Positions 47,659 to 57,071 of a stretch of 64,000 bases of DNA are shown piece by piece. Under the pieces are notes generated by a model, which was given only the letters and a program-made list of their open reading frames with translations, made no database searches and was not told the origin of the DNA. Each line of letters begins with the position of its first letter. The stretch's first letter is position 1. The position numbers and the translations under genes were made by a program. The stretch is from Aquibium sp. ELW1220 (GTDB lineage Bacteria; Pseudomonadota; Alphaproteobacteria; Rhizobiales; Rhizobiaceae). The stretch is from NCBI RefSeq assembly GCF_030398385.1, contig NZ_JAOAOQ010000001.1:1-64000 (forward strand). Reading direction: 5' to 3'.

Positions 47659-47713
47659 CCCGGCGTTCGTCGTTGCTGCGCCGTCTCCGGCGAAAGGCAG
47701 CGTCGGCAGGTCC

Positions 47714-48283
47714 TCACATCACCTGTTCGACCTGCTGGACCTCGGGAACGAAGTGCCGCAGCAGGTTCTGGATACCGTGCTTTAGCGTCGCGGTGGAGGA
47801 GGGGCAGCCGGCGCAGGCGCCCTTCATGTGCAAGAAGACGGTGCCGTTCTCGAAGCCGCGGAAGGTGATGTCGCCGCCATCCTGAGCCACAGCCGGACGA
47901 ACGCGCGTGTCGAGCAGTTCCTTGATCGTCAGCACGATCTCCTCATCGGCCTTGTCGAAGAACTCCTCGCCGCTCTCGGCATCGCCCTCCGACGTCGCCG
48001 TGGCCATGACCGGTGCGCCAGACATGAAGTGTTCCATGATCGTGCCCAGGATGGCCGGCTTCAGGTGCTGCCATTCCGGGCCGTCCTTGGTGACGGTGAT
48101 AAAGTCGTAGCCGAAGAACACGCCGGTCACGCCCGGCACCTCGAACAGCCGCCCGGCGAGCGCCGAGGAGGCGCCCGCGGTATCGGGGTCGCGGAAATCG
48201 GCGGTGCCTTCGTTCATGACCACTTTGCCAGGCAGGAACTTGAGGGTCGCGGGATTGGGCGTGGCTTCTGTCTGGATGAACAT
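47714..48283 (-). CDS. nfuA: NfuA-type iron-sulfur cluster scaffold/carrier
   Basis: The 189-residue protein delivers iron-sulfur clusters to target enzymes. The N-terminal Nfu domain starts FIQTEATPNPATLKFLPG, and the C-terminal NifU-like domain carries the cluster-binding motif CAGCPSS near residue 158. It lies alone, convergent with the siderophore operon. The promoter carries an Irr-type palindrome, listed separately, so expression should fall when iron is scarce. Length and motifs are normal. Confidence 0.95.
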   Translation of the reverse strand: MFIQTEATPNPATLKFLPGKVVMNEGTADFRDPDTAGASSALAGRLFEVPGVTGVFFGYDFITVTKDGPEWQHLKPAILGTIMEHFMSGAPVMATATSEGDAESGEEFFDKADEEIVLTIKELLDTRVRPAVAQDGGDITFRGFENGTVFLHMKGACAGCPSSTATLKHGIQNLLRHFVPEVQQVEQVM

Positions 48284-48305
48284 GGCGGGATCTCCTGCCG
48301 TTTAG

Positions 48306-48347
48306 TTTTGAATAATTCTAAATAAGCTCGTCGAGCCGTTCGTTCAA
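48306..48347 (-). promoter_or_regulatory. nfuA promoter with overlapping ICE (Irr) box
   Basis: On the minus strand TTGAAC (48347-48342) and TATTTA (48324-48319) are 17 bases apart. Overlapping the -10 and start is TTTAGAATTATTCAAAA (48322-48306), one base from the Irr control element form TTTAGAA-N3-TTCTAAA as I recall it. A bound Irr dimer here would block RNA polymerase. Confidence 0.65.
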
Positions 48348-48384
48348 GCGGCTGCCTGGCGAAAGCTGGGCGGAATCTCTCTCG

Positions 48385-48879
48385 TCAGGCGAGAGCTTCG
48401 ATGTCTTCGTCGGTGAGGTTGGCGGGAACGACAGTGACCGGAATCTGGAAGCCGGTCGTGCCCTTGCCGGAAATCGACGAGACCAGCGGGCCGGGTCCTT
48501 CCTTCGAGGTCCCGGCGGCGAGGATCAGGATGGCGATGTCCTGGTCCTCCTCGATCAGCTTGCGGATTTCCTCCGAAGCCTCGCCTTCGCGGACCACCAG
48601 TTCCGGTTCGATGCCGGAGCGCTCGCGCACCTTGGCGGCCGACTGGTCGAGCGCGGCGCTCGCCGTGGCGTTCGCCTCCTCGCGCATGATCTTCTCCACC
48701 CCCATCCACTGCTGGAAGTCGGACGGTTCGATCACGAACAGGAGAACCAGCGCGCCACCGGTGGTGAGCGCGCGCCGGGAGGCATAGGCCACCGCGCGCT
48801 CGCATTCCGGCGTGTCGTCGACGACCGCGAGAAACTTTCGCCGATGGCCGGCTTCCCGGCTCAGTCGCTTGGAGACCAT
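48385..48879 (-). CDS. Universal stress protein (UspA family)
   Basis: The 164-residue protein has the Usp alpha/beta fold: RKFLAVVDDTPECERAVAYA (residues 14-33), ALVLLFVIEPS, and the C-terminal strand and loop AILILAAGTSKEGPGPLVSS. The GxxGxxxGS/T ATP loop is not complete, so ATP binding is uncertain. It is monocistronic, between trpS and nfuA. A general stress role is family-based. Confidence 0.9.
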   Translation of the reverse strand: MVSKRLSREAGHRRKFLAVVDDTPECERAVAYASRRALTTGGALVLLFVIEPSDFQQWMGVEKIMREEANATASAALDQSAAKVRERSGIEPELVVREGEASEEIRKLIEEDQDIAILILAAGTSKEGPGPLVSSISGKGTTGFQIPVTVVPANLTDEDIEALA

Positions 48880-48969
48880 TCAGTCCGTACGCTCCGTTGA
48901 TCGCGCGCAATCTGCCACCCCCGCCGCTCCGCTGCAAGCCGGGGTGGTCGGCGCATACCAGCTGCGGTG

Positions 48970-50037
48970 CTAGTCCGTCAGCAGGCCGATGATCTCGCGC
49001 ACACCCTTCATGGTTGCCTCCGCCTGTGCGCCGGCCCGCTGGCCGCCGTCGCGCAGCACGGAATCGACATAGGCGCGATCGGCCGAGATGCGTCGCATCT
49101 CGGAGGCGATCGGGGCAAGCTTCTCGACCGCGAGATCGGCCAGCGCCGGCTTGAAGGCCGAGAATTGCTGGCCGCCGAAGTCGCGGATCACCTGTTCGCG
49201 CGGGCACTCGGCGAGTGCTGCGTAGATGCCGACGAGGTTCTCTGCCTCCGGGCGCCCTTTCAGCCCCTCGACGTCGGACGGCAGCGCCTCCGGGTCGGTC
49301 TTGGCCTTGCGGATCTTCTTCGAGATCGTGTCGGCGTCGTCGGTCAGGTTGATGCGCGACAGGTCGGACGGGTCCGACTTCGACATCTTCTTGGAGCCGT
49401 CCCGCAGGCTCATCACGCGCGTTGCCGGTCCCTCGATCAGCGGTTCGGTGAGCGGGAAAAAGCCGTTGACCGTCTCCTCGCCCATCTTCATTTCGACGCC
49501 GAGGCCGAGTTCGCCGATCTTGCGGGAGAAATCATTGTTGAACTTGATCGCGATGTCGCGCGTCAGTTCGAGGTGCTGCTTCTGGTCGTCGCCGACCGGC
49601 ACGTGGGTGGCGCGGTAAACCAGAATGTCGGCGGCCATCAGGCTCGGGTAGGCGAGCAGGCCGAGCGAGGCGTTCTCGCGGTCCTTGCCGGCCTTGTCCT
49701 TGAACTGCGTCATGCGGTTCATCCAGCCGATGCGGGCCACGCAGTTGAAGATCCAGGCCAGTTCGGCGTGCTGCGGCACGCGCGACTGGTTGAAGACGAT
49801 GTGCTTCTTCGGATCGATGCCGGAGGCGAGGAAGGCGGCGGTAATGGAACGCGTCTGCTCGACCAGATCCTCGTGTACCAGCTGTGCGGTGATAGAGTGC
49901 AGGTCGACGACGCAGTAGATGCAGTCATGCGTCTCCTGCAGCGCGACGAACTTGCGGATGGCGCCGAGATAGTTGCCGAGATGCAGGTTTCCGGTGGGCT
50001 GGACGCCGGAGAAGACGAGCGGCTTGAAGCTGGACAT
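48970..50037 (-). CDS. trpS: Tryptophanyl-tRNA synthetase
   Basis: TrpS charges tRNA-Trp. The 355-residue class I synthetase has [20 protein letters not shown] (HIGH-type motif LHLGN) near residues 11-30 and KKMSKSDPS (KMSKS) near residue 210. Motifs such as QFKDKAGKD and [20 protein letters not shown] are characteristic. ATG is at 50037. In rhizobia trpS lies downstream of murJ (mviN) as here, with a toxin-antitoxin pair inserted between them. Confidence 0.98.
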   Translation of the reverse strand: MSSFKPLVFSGVQPTGNLHLGNYLGAIRKFVALQETHDCIYCVVDLHSITAQLVHEDLVEQTRSITAAFLASGIDPKKHIVFNQSRVPQHAELAWIFNCVARIGWMNRMTQFKDKAGKDRENASLGLLAYPSLMAADILVYRATHVPVGDDQKQHLELTRDIAIKFNNDFSRKIGELGLGVEMKMGEETVNGFFPLTEPLIEGPATRVMSLRDGSKKMSKSDPSDLSRINLTDDADTISKKIRKAKTDPEALPSDVEGLKGRPEAENLVGIYAALAECPREQVIRDFGGQQFSAFKPALADLAVEKLAPIASEMRRISADRAYVDSVLRDGGQRAGAQAEATMKGVREIIGLLTD

Positions 50038-50194
50038 CGAGATCCTCGTGGGTGGCTTGTGGAGGGCCGTTTCGCGCGCGGCGAAAGTCGAGCGGGCTTA
50101 TGGCGCAAGGGCGGGAAGGGCGCAAGGGGCGCGGGGAGGCGTTGACTGGCGGGCCGAGCCTCTACTCATTCCCCTCTACACGAGGGCAAAGACA

Positions 50195-50467
50195 ATGACG
50201 ATCAACATCACCAACAAGGAAGCAGATCGTCTCACCCGCAGGCTGGCGGAGATCGAGGGCGTGGGGTTGACGGACGCTGTCATCATCGCGGTGAGCGAAG
50301 CGTTGCAGCGTCGCAGAGGGGATCCGATGGAGAGTGCCGAGCGGATTCGTGCCGAGTTCGGGATCCGATCGACCGGTGAGATGCGGAAGCCCCTGCCTCG
50401 CTCGGTATGGGACGAAATGTCCGGTGAGGAGCCCGGGTTTTCTCCCGAGGAAAGCAAGGCCGGATGA
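50195..50467 (+). CDS. VapB-type antitoxin
   Basis: The 90-residue protein resembles the Rv0623-like VapB antitoxins: a short N-terminal strand (MTINITNKEADRLTRRLAEI) and helix for dimeric DNA binding, then GVGLTDAVIIAVSEALQRRR, and a flexible tail that would wrap the toxin. Its TGA overlaps the ATG of the toxin gene (ATGA), the normal arrangement of these operons. The antitoxin frame is intact although the toxin is damaged. It lies between trpS and murJ as an accessory insertion. Confidence 0.8.
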   Translation: MTINITNKEADRLTRRLAEIEGVGLTDAVIIAVSEALQRRRGDPMESAERIRAEFGIRSTGEMRKPLPRSVWDEMSGEEPGFSPEESKAG

Positions 50468-50851
50468 TTTTTGTCGACGCCGCCGCTATCGTCGCGATCC
50501 TCGGCAACGAGCCTGAGGCCAAGCGTTGTGCCGCCGGCATTCTGGCCTATTCCCGATCGGTCACATCCCCTGTTGCCGTTTGGGAGGCGACGGTTGCGCT
50601 CGCGAGAACGGACCATCTCGGACTTTCCCCAAAGGATAGTGCGAGGATGGTCGAACGGTTCCTGCAGGAAAACGGCATCGAATTGCGCCAGCTTCCTCTG
50701 CCTGCCGAAACCGTCGAGCTCTCAACCGACGCCGCACATCGATATCGATCCGGTCGTCAGCGTCTCAACCGCATGCGCCAAGCACGGCGGTGTCCCGATC
50801 CTGTCGACTGCCGACGAGTTCCGCTTCACGGACCCGGAGGTGCATCCTTGA
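50464..50851 (+). pseudogene. VapC-type PIN toxin, disrupted by a small deletion and frameshift
   Basis: The first 95 codons are a good PIN-domain toxin: MIFVDAAAIVAIL with the first Asp, then SPVAVWEATVALAR with the conserved Glu, and DAAHRY. After RLN at about 50770 the frame becomes nonsense. The remaining VapC end (ACAKHGGVPILSTADEFRF) is readable in another frame from about 50772 to 50851. Relatives have about seven residues (F-G-D-C-x-x-Y) between LN and ACAK; here only one base remains, implying loss of about 20 bases. This removes the third catalytic Asp and shifts the frame, so the toxin should be dead. The tail overlaps the convergent murJ end by 26 bases. Confidence 0.75.
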
Positions 50852-52409
50852 CCCGTTTGCGTCTTCGCAGCATGGCCATCAGCTGCGCACGGTCGAGCGC
50901 GCCGGTCGCGATGACGATGCCGAAATAGACTGCCGCCGCGAGCGCGATGATGCCGAGGACGGTCGCCAGGCGCAAGAGCAGCGGCCCGGCGAGCCAGTCG
51001 CCGGCAACCACCTGCATGGCCCAGAGCGCCGCGCCCATTGCCGCGCCGGCAAGCAGGATGAGCGCGACGCGCCGCAGCGTGGCGGGCGATGGGCGGAAGG
51101 CTTTGCGCGCCCACAGCGTGCCGGCGAGCAGGACGAAGTTGACCCAGGCGGCGATCGACGTGGCGAGCGCCAACCCGACATGGCCCATAGCCGGAAAGAG
51201 CGCGAGCGCGCCGACGATGTTGACCACGACCGCGACCATGGAGAACCACATCGGCGTCTTCATGTCCTCGCGGGCAAAGAAACCCGGCGAAAACACCTTG
51301 ATCAGCACATAGGCGGGCAGCCCGACTGCGAAGGCCGCCAGCGCGCCGGCCGTCAGCGCGGTTGTCTCCGACGTGAAGGCGCCGCGTTCGTAGAGCAGGG
51401 CCACGATAGGCGCCGGCATGACGGCGAGCCCCACGGCCGCCGGGAATGTCAGGCCGAGCGCGAATTCCAGCGAGCGGTTCTGAAGATGCTGCGCATCGGC
51501 CTCGTCGCCCGCCTTCAGCGAGCGGGCGAGTTCGGGCAGCAGCACGACGCCGACGGCGATGCCGATGACACCGAGCGGCAGCTGGTTGATGCGATCGGCA
51601 TAATTGAGCAGCGCGATGGCGCCGTCCTGCGCCGAGGCGATGATCTGCCCGACGAGCAGGTTGATCTGCGTCACGCCGCCCGTCAGCAGGGCCGGACCCA
51701 TCAGGACGAGCAACCGCCGCACGGCAGGCGTCATGCGCGGGCGGCGAAGCCGCATGGAGTAGCCCTGGCGGTGGGTTCCCCATATCAGGAAGGCGAGCTG
51801 CACGATGCCCGCCGCGAAGACGCCCCAGGCAAGCCACAGGCCGGTGACGCGGGAATCGACCCCGATCGTCATCGCCGCCACAAGGACGCCGATGAGGATG
51901 ATGTTGAGCAACACGGGCACGATCGCGGCGAGGAAATAGCGCCGCATCGAATTGAGGATGCCGGAAAACATCGCCACCAGAGACATGCAGAACAGGTAGG
52001 GGAACATGATCTGAGTCATCAGGACGGTGAGGTCGAACTTCTCCGGCGTGTCGGCGAAGGCCGGCGCGATGACCGTGCCGACGAGGAAGGGCATGAAGAC
52101 GATCGCCAGCACCGAGATCGCCAGCAGTGCCACGACCAGAACCGACAACACCTCCTCGGCGAAGCGGCGCGCCCCGGCCATGCCGTCGCCCTCCAACTCC
52201 TTGGCGAAAAGCGGGATGAAGGCCGTGTTGAAGGCGCCCTCCGCGAAGAGCCGGCGAAACAGGTTGGGGAAGCGGAACGCCGCGTAGAAGGCGTCTGCCA
52301 CTGGTCCGGCGCCGAGCGCCGCGCCGATCAGCGCCTCGCGAACGAATCCGAAGACGCGGCTGGCCATGGTGGCGCCGCCGACGCTGGCGAATTTTCCAAC
52401 GAGGCTCAT
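50826..52409 (-). CDS. murJ: Lipid II flippase MurJ (MviN)
   Basis: MurJ moves lipid II across the inner membrane for peptidoglycan synthesis. The 527-residue, highly hydrophobic protein has about 14 helices and the family opening TMASRVFGFVREALIGAALG, FRFPNLFRRLFAEGAFNTAF and, in the later helices, NLLVGQIIASAQDGAIALLN. The PNLFRRLFAEG loop with its basic residues is the MurJ signature. It precedes trpS in the normal rhizobial order and follows glnD by about 80 bases. Confidence 0.96.
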   Translation of the reverse strand: MSLVGKFASVGGATMASRVFGFVREALIGAALGAGPVADAFYAAFRFPNLFRRLFAEGAFNTAFIPLFAKELEGDGMAGARRFAEEVLSVLVVALLAISVLAIVFMPFLVGTVIAPAFADTPEKFDLTVLMTQIMFPYLFCMSLVAMFSGILNSMRRYFLAAIVPVLLNIILIGVLVAAMTIGVDSRVTGLWLAWGVFAAGIVQLAFLIWGTHRQGYSMRLRRPRMTPAVRRLLVLMGPALLTGGVTQINLLVGQIIASAQDGAIALLNYADRINQLPLGVIGIAVGVVLLPELARSLKAGDEADAQHLQNRSLEFALGLTFPAAVGLAVMPAPIVALLYERGAFTSETTALTAGALAAFAVGLPAYVLIKVFSPGFFAREDMKTPMWFSMVAVVVNIVGALALFPAMGHVGLALATSIAAWVNFVLLAGTLWARKAFRPSPATLRRVALILLAGAAMGAALWAMQVVAGDWLAGPLLLRLATVLGIIALAAAVYFGIVIATGALDRAQLMAMLRRRKRVKDAPPGP

Positions 52410-52491
52410 GCTGCACCGGTGTGGCGGGAGGAATACGGCGTATGGGCCGGCACTAGGCGGGCGGGTGCATAGGCGATGCTGTCCAACCCGT

Positions 52492-55290
52492 CTACTCCGC
52501 CGCTGCCTTGTGCTTCTGGCCCCGAATCGGTCCGCCCGAGAGCGTCTCGATCAGCCGCGCGCGTATGGCAGACTGCCGGGTCGGATTCTCGACCTTCTGC
52601 CCGGTCAGGTCGGTGACGTAGAAGGTGTCGATCACCTTCTCGCCGAAGGTGGTGATGTGTGCAGAGGCGATGTCGAGCGACAGGTCGGAGATCGCGCCGG
52701 TGATTTCCGACAGCAGGCCGGGACGGTCGAGCCCTTCGACCTCGATGACGGAGAAACGGTTCGACAGCGCGTTGCGCACTTCCGCTCGCGGCTCCAGACG
52801 GAAGACCTTCTGCCCGCGCTTGGGCTTCGTCCGCTTCTCGATCATATCGGGCAGGCGCGTGCGGCCCGACAGCACGTCCTCGATCAGCTTGCCGACCCTC
52901 TGTGCACGCCGCAGTTCGTCCTCGTCGCGTTCGAATTCGCGGCTGATCAGGATCGTGTCCAGCGCTCTTCCGTCGGTGGTGGTGAAGATCTGGGCATCGA
53001 CGATGTTGGCACCGGCCGCCGCGCAGGCGCCAGCGACCACCGACAGGAGCCGGGGATGGTCGGGCGTCAGAACGGTGATCTCCGTCACCGCCTCGAAGGC
53101 ATGCATGTTGACCGCGGTATTGAAGACCTTCTTCGCCGCATCCGCCTCGCGGATCAACTGGGCATGGCGCACCTGATCCTTCGCGTCCACGATCAGAAGG
53201 TAGTTGTCGTAGTGCAGCTTGAGGATGCGCTTGCGGTCGCGCTCCGGCCAGGCGGTCAGCGCAGCCGCCAACTGCTCGCGCGCATGCTCGGCGCGCTTGG
53301 CCCGCGACACCTCGGAGAAGCCGCCCGTCAGCAGCAGTTCGGTCTCGTAGTAGAGCGTACGCAGCAACTGCCCCTTCCAGCCGTTCCAGACGCCCGGCCC
53401 GACGCCGCGGATGTCACAGATGGTCAGCACGAGCAGCATCTTCAACCGCTCGACCGACTGCACGACCGAGGCGAAGTCGTCGATCGTCTTTCGGTCGTTC
53501 AGGTCGCGTGTCTGCGCCGTCATCGACATGACGAGGTGATTCTCCACCAGCCAGGAGATCGTCTCCGTTTCGGATGGCGAGAAGCCCATATGCGGGCAGA
53601 TCCGCCGCGCAATGCGTGCGCCGGCTTCCGAATGGTCCTCGGGACGGCCCTTGGCGATGTCGTGCAGCAGGATGGCCGTGTAGAGAACCTCGCGTTGCGG
53701 CTTGAGCCCGGGCATCAGCTTGTGGGCGAGCGGATGCGCCTTGTCGTTCTCGCCGCGCTCGATCTCGGCCATCACGCCGATGCAGCGCAGCAGGTGCTCG
53801 TCGACCGTGTAGTGGTGGTACATCGAGAACTGCATCATGGCGACTATCTTCCCGAAGTCGGGAATGAGCCTGCCCAGCACCCCGGCCTCGTTCATGCGCC
53901 GCAGGTTGAGCTCCGGGTTCCGGTTCGAGGTCAGCACGTCCATGAACAGCTGGTTGGCCTCGGGATTGCGGCGCAGGGTGCGGTCGATGAGCTTCAGCGA
54001 GCGTGTGACGAGCTTCAGCGCGTCGGGGTGAAATTCCAGCCCGTGCTTGTCGGCGAACCAGAACAGCCGCAGCAGGTTGACCGGGTCGCGCTCGAACACC
54101 GTGTCGTCGGCCACCGTGATGCGATCGTTGTCGATGATGAAGTCGGACGTTCCGGCGAGCTTGCGGCGCCGGCGCTGGAAGTTCTGCAGGAACCGGTTGA
54201 AGCCCGGCACGTGCTTGGCCTGCTCCTCCTCCAGCGCGGCACAGAAGATGCGTGTGAGGTCGCCGACCTCCTTGGCCACGAGGAAGTAGTGCTTCATGAA
54301 GCGCTCGACCGCCGACAGGCCGGGATGGCTGGTGTAGCCAAGCCGCTCGGCTATGTCGCGCTGGATGTCGAAATGCAGCCGCTCCTCCGCCTTGCTGGTC
54401 TGGAAATGCAGGTGACAGCGGACGGCCCAGAGGAAATCCTCGGCCTTGACGAACTGCAGGTACTCCTCGCGCGTGAAGACGCCCTTTTCGACCAGCTCCT
54501 CGCCGGTGCGTACCCGGTAGAAGTACTTGGCGATCCAGAACAGCGTATGCAGATCGCGCAGGCCGCCCTTGCCGTCCTTGACGTGGGGCTCGACGAGATA
54601 GCGGCTGGCGCCGGCCTTGCGGTGCCGCTCGTCGCGCTCGGCGAGCTTGGCCTGGACGTATTCAGGACCCGTCGAACGCACCACTTCGTGGTCGAACCGC
54701 ACCATGAGCTCGTCGTAGAGCTTCTGCTCGCCCCACAGGAAGCGCGCTTCCAGGACCGCGGTCCGGATGGTGATGTCGGTCCGCGACAGCCGGATGCACT
54801 CGTCGATGTTGCGCGTCGCGTGGCCGACCTTCAGCCCCAGGTCCCAGAGCATGTAGAGCAGGTATTCGACGACCTGCTCGCCCCAGGGTGTCTGCTTGTA
54901 GGGCAGCAGGAAGAGGAGGTCGAGGTCGGAGCCCGGTGCCAGCGTACCGCGGCCGTAGCCGCCGACGGCGACGATCGCCATCCGCTCGCCCGACGAGGGG
55001 TTCTTCGAGCGGTAGACGTGGGTGACGGCGAAATCGTAGAGCGCGCGGATGATCTCGTCCATGAGATGCGAGATACGGACGGCGCAGACGGTGCCGCCGC
55101 CATCCTCCATCAGCATGTCCTCGGCGCGCTGGCGCCCGGCGGTCAGCCTGTCGCGCAGGACCTGGAGCACGGCTGCGCGCGCCTCGGCTCCGGAGCCATC
55201 GCCGTCCGTCCCGGTGGTCAGGGCCGTCAGGTCGCGGCGAAGCGCGCTTCCATCGATCATCTCATCGAGCTTCAGGGGGATTTTCGCCAT
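52492..55290 (-). CDS. glnD: [Protein-PII] uridylyltransferase/uridylyl-removing enzyme GlnD
   Basis: GlnD senses glutamine and adds or removes UMP on PII proteins, controlling nitrogen assimilation. The 932-residue protein has the nucleotidyltransferase motif [20 protein letters not shown] near residues 105-125, an HD phosphohydrolase site [15 protein letters not shown] near residue 525, and two C-terminal ACT domains (around 720-800 and 830-915). Length and order are standard. Murein and nitrogen genes murJ-glnD are adjacent in many rhizobia. Confidence 0.97.
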   Translation of the reverse strand: MAKIPLKLDEMIDGSALRRDLTALTTGTDGDGSGAEARAAVLQVLRDRLTAGRQRAEDMLMEDGGGTVCAVRISHLMDEIIRALYDFAVTHVYRSKNPSSGERMAIVAVGGYGRGTLAPGSDLDLLFLLPYKQTPWGEQVVEYLLYMLWDLGLKVGHATRNIDECIRLSRTDITIRTAVLEARFLWGEQKLYDELMVRFDHEVVRSTGPEYVQAKLAERDERHRKAGASRYLVEPHVKDGKGGLRDLHTLFWIAKYFYRVRTGEELVEKGVFTREEYLQFVKAEDFLWAVRCHLHFQTSKAEERLHFDIQRDIAERLGYTSHPGLSAVERFMKHYFLVAKEVGDLTRIFCAALEEEQAKHVPGFNRFLQNFQRRRRKLAGTSDFIIDNDRITVADDTVFERDPVNLLRLFWFADKHGLEFHPDALKLVTRSLKLIDRTLRRNPEANQLFMDVLTSNRNPELNLRRMNEAGVLGRLIPDFGKIVAMMQFSMYHHYTVDEHLLRCIGVMAEIERGENDKAHPLAHKLMPGLKPQREVLYTAILLHDIAKGRPEDHSEAGARIARRICPHMGFSPSETETISWLVENHLVMSMTAQTRDLNDRKTIDDFASVVQSVERLKMLLVLTICDIRGVGPGVWNGWKGQLLRTLYYETELLLTGGFSEVSRAKRAEHAREQLAAALTAWPERDRKRILKLHYDNYLLIVDAKDQVRHAQLIREADAAKKVFNTAVNMHAFEAVTEITVLTPDHPRLLSVVAGACAAAGANIVDAQIFTTTDGRALDTILISREFERDEDELRRAQRVGKLIEDVLSGRTRLPDMIEKRTKPKRGQKVFRLEPRAEVRNALSNRFSVIEVEGLDRPGLLSEITGAISDLSLDIASAHITTFGEKVIDTFYVTDLTGQKVENPTRQSAIRARLIETLSGGPIRGQKHKAAAE

Positions 55291-55367
55291 GGGCGCCGGG
55301 TCTGTCCGCGTCGTTGCAGCGCACTCTTAGCGCGATTGCCGCCGTCTGCCTACGGCTGGCGGCAGTC

Positions 55368-56987
55368 TCAGGCGGCCTGCCGCGCCGCAGTTTTGGCGGC
55401 CGGCATCTGCTCCCGCAGGAATGCGGCGAAGCCGTCGATGTCGAGCGGACGGGAGATGTGGTAGCCTTGAACGAAGTCCACGTGGTCTGTCTTTTCGCGA
55501 AGCTGCGCCAGGCGGGCGGCCGTCTCCACTCCCTCGACGACGACCTTGCGGCCCGCCGACCGGACCATGCCGACGGCATGGTGCAGCATCTCCGCCATCA
55601 CGGTCCCGTCCGGAGCCATCGCGAAGGCCTTGTCCAGCTTGATTCCATCGATCTCGAGCGCGGCGACGTGGCGGATGGTCGAGTAGCCGGTGCCGAAGTC
55701 ATCAAGGTAGATTCGGTAGCCGGCCCGCCGCAACGTCTCGATTTCGGATTGGACGAGCTCGAGCGGCAGCGCGTCGCTTTCAATGATCTCAAGCGCGACG
55801 ACGAAGCGGTCCGACAAGGCACGCAGGGGCTGGAATGCCGCCTCGATCGCCGCTGCGTCCAGCTCGCTGGGAAAGATGTTGACGTTGACCTGGAGCAGAA
55901 CGCCTGACGGCAACCGGTCCCCCAGTTCCGTCGCCGCTCGACTGACGATCAGCGTGGTCAGCCGGCGCATCATGTCGTGCCGGGCCACGATCGGCAAGAA
56001 CGCGTCCGGATAGACGATGGAATCGTCGACGTCGCGCCAGCGCACCAGGACTTCGCAGCCGGCGATCCTGTTCGTGGACATGTCCAGGATCGGCTGGTAG
56101 GCGCAGATCAGCGATTGAGCGTTCAGGTTGCGCAGAAAGCGCGCCTCGAATGACCAGTAGCGCTGGATCAGGCCCCGCACGACGCGTGTGACCCAGCTGG
56201 CGCCGAGCGCCGCGAATACGACGATCAGCAAGATCAACGAGGGACTGTAGGCGGCGACATTGGCGAGATAGATTCTGGTCGAGATGCAGTAGTGGCGGTC
56301 GTCGTTGCAGGTCATCGCGCGGATCGCCGGGCCGTTCGCATCCGTCCAGACGATGCCAGTGCCGGCGATCAGGACGTCCTGATGGATGCGTTCCTTGCCA
56401 GCGCGATGCCACCAGCGGCCAGCAGGGGAAACGACCACGGCCTCCGCGTCGATCCAGGGCGGCAGGGCGAGCGTAATGTGCTCCGGGGGAATGACGGTCG
56501 CGAAGTTCCCGCGCTGGACGATGGTGCCGACCATCCCGCTCAGGCCAGTGAAGCCGAGGTCGCGGTCGAGCCAGAACGACGTCGGCGCCGTACCTTCGCG
56601 GACGAAGTCCGGCGGCCCGATGCCATGGGCGGTCTCCAGATGCTCGGCGGAGAGCGTGCAGATTACTTTGCCGTCCTCGACATGAAAGAACTCGCTCAGC
56701 CCGTCCGGAAGATAAGCGACCCGCCGCAGCTGCCGCATGTAGAAGGTGCCGCATGGGGGCGAGGTGACGGAACGGGCTAGTTCGTCGAAGGCCTTATCGA
56801 CGTTGCTGACCAGGCGCTGGACGTCGGCGATACCGTGCGCGACGTTCGTCCTCACCGCTTCGCGGCCCTGGAAGGCCACAGCCAGCGAGAAGACGCCGGC
56901 GAAGAGCAGCGCCGAAACAAGCCAGACCGCGATCCCGATGGCCCTCAGGCTTCGGGCAGATACGAATAGTGCTGAAATACCCGCCAT
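55368..56987 (-). CDS. CSS-type sensor / EAL phosphodiesterase (PdeC-like)
   Basis: The 539-residue protein has a transmembrane helix near residues 15-38, a periplasmic domain to about residue 245 with cysteines in SPPCGTFYM and KVICTLSA, a second helix near 250-270, and a C-terminal EAL domain. This is the layout of E. coli PdeC, where periplasmic cysteines form a redox-sensitive disulfide that holds the enzyme inactive. The EAL domain has EVL for EAL, then NVNIF, LEIIES, YLDDFGTGYST, IKLDKAF, VVVEGVET and VQGYHISRP, so cyclic-di-GMP hydrolysis is likely. Redox sensing is inference. Confidence 0.87.
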   Translation of the reverse strand: MAGISALFVSARSLRAIGIAVWLVSALLFAGVFSLAVAFQGREAVRTNVAHGIADVQRLVSNVDKAFDELARSVTSPPCGTFYMRQLRRVAYLPDGLSEFFHVEDGKVICTLSAEHLETAHGIGPPDFVREGTAPTSFWLDRDLGFTGLSGMVGTIVQRGNFATVIPPEHITLALPPWIDAEAVVVSPAGRWWHRAGKERIHQDVLIAGTGIVWTDANGPAIRAMTCNDDRHYCISTRIYLANVAAYSPSLILLIVVFAALGASWVTRVVRGLIQRYWSFEARFLRNLNAQSLICAYQPILDMSTNRIAGCEVLVRWRDVDDSIVYPDAFLPIVARHDMMRRLTTLIVSRAATELGDRLPSGVLLQVNVNIFPSELDAAAIEAAFQPLRALSDRFVVALEIIESDALPLELVQSEIETLRRAGYRIYLDDFGTGYSTIRHVAALEIDGIKLDKAFAMAPDGTVMAEMLHHAVGMVRSAGRKVVVEGVETAARLAQLREKTDHVDFVQGYHISRPLDIDGFAAFLREQMPAAKTAARQAA

Positions 56988-57071
56988 TCCGGACCCCCGG
57001 TGGATCGTTTTAGGACGGAATGTTTTCTTACAGGTTAAAGGCCCGGTCCGGCAGCGGCAGGCCCGTTCGGG

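Noticed and set aside
52366-55464. A 1032-codon plus-strand open frame opposite glnD
   Set aside because: It mirrors GlnD in a high-GC region where antisense frames lack stops. The product is Leu/Gly/Arg/His-rich low-complexity protein with no domain, while the minus strand encodes complete GlnD.
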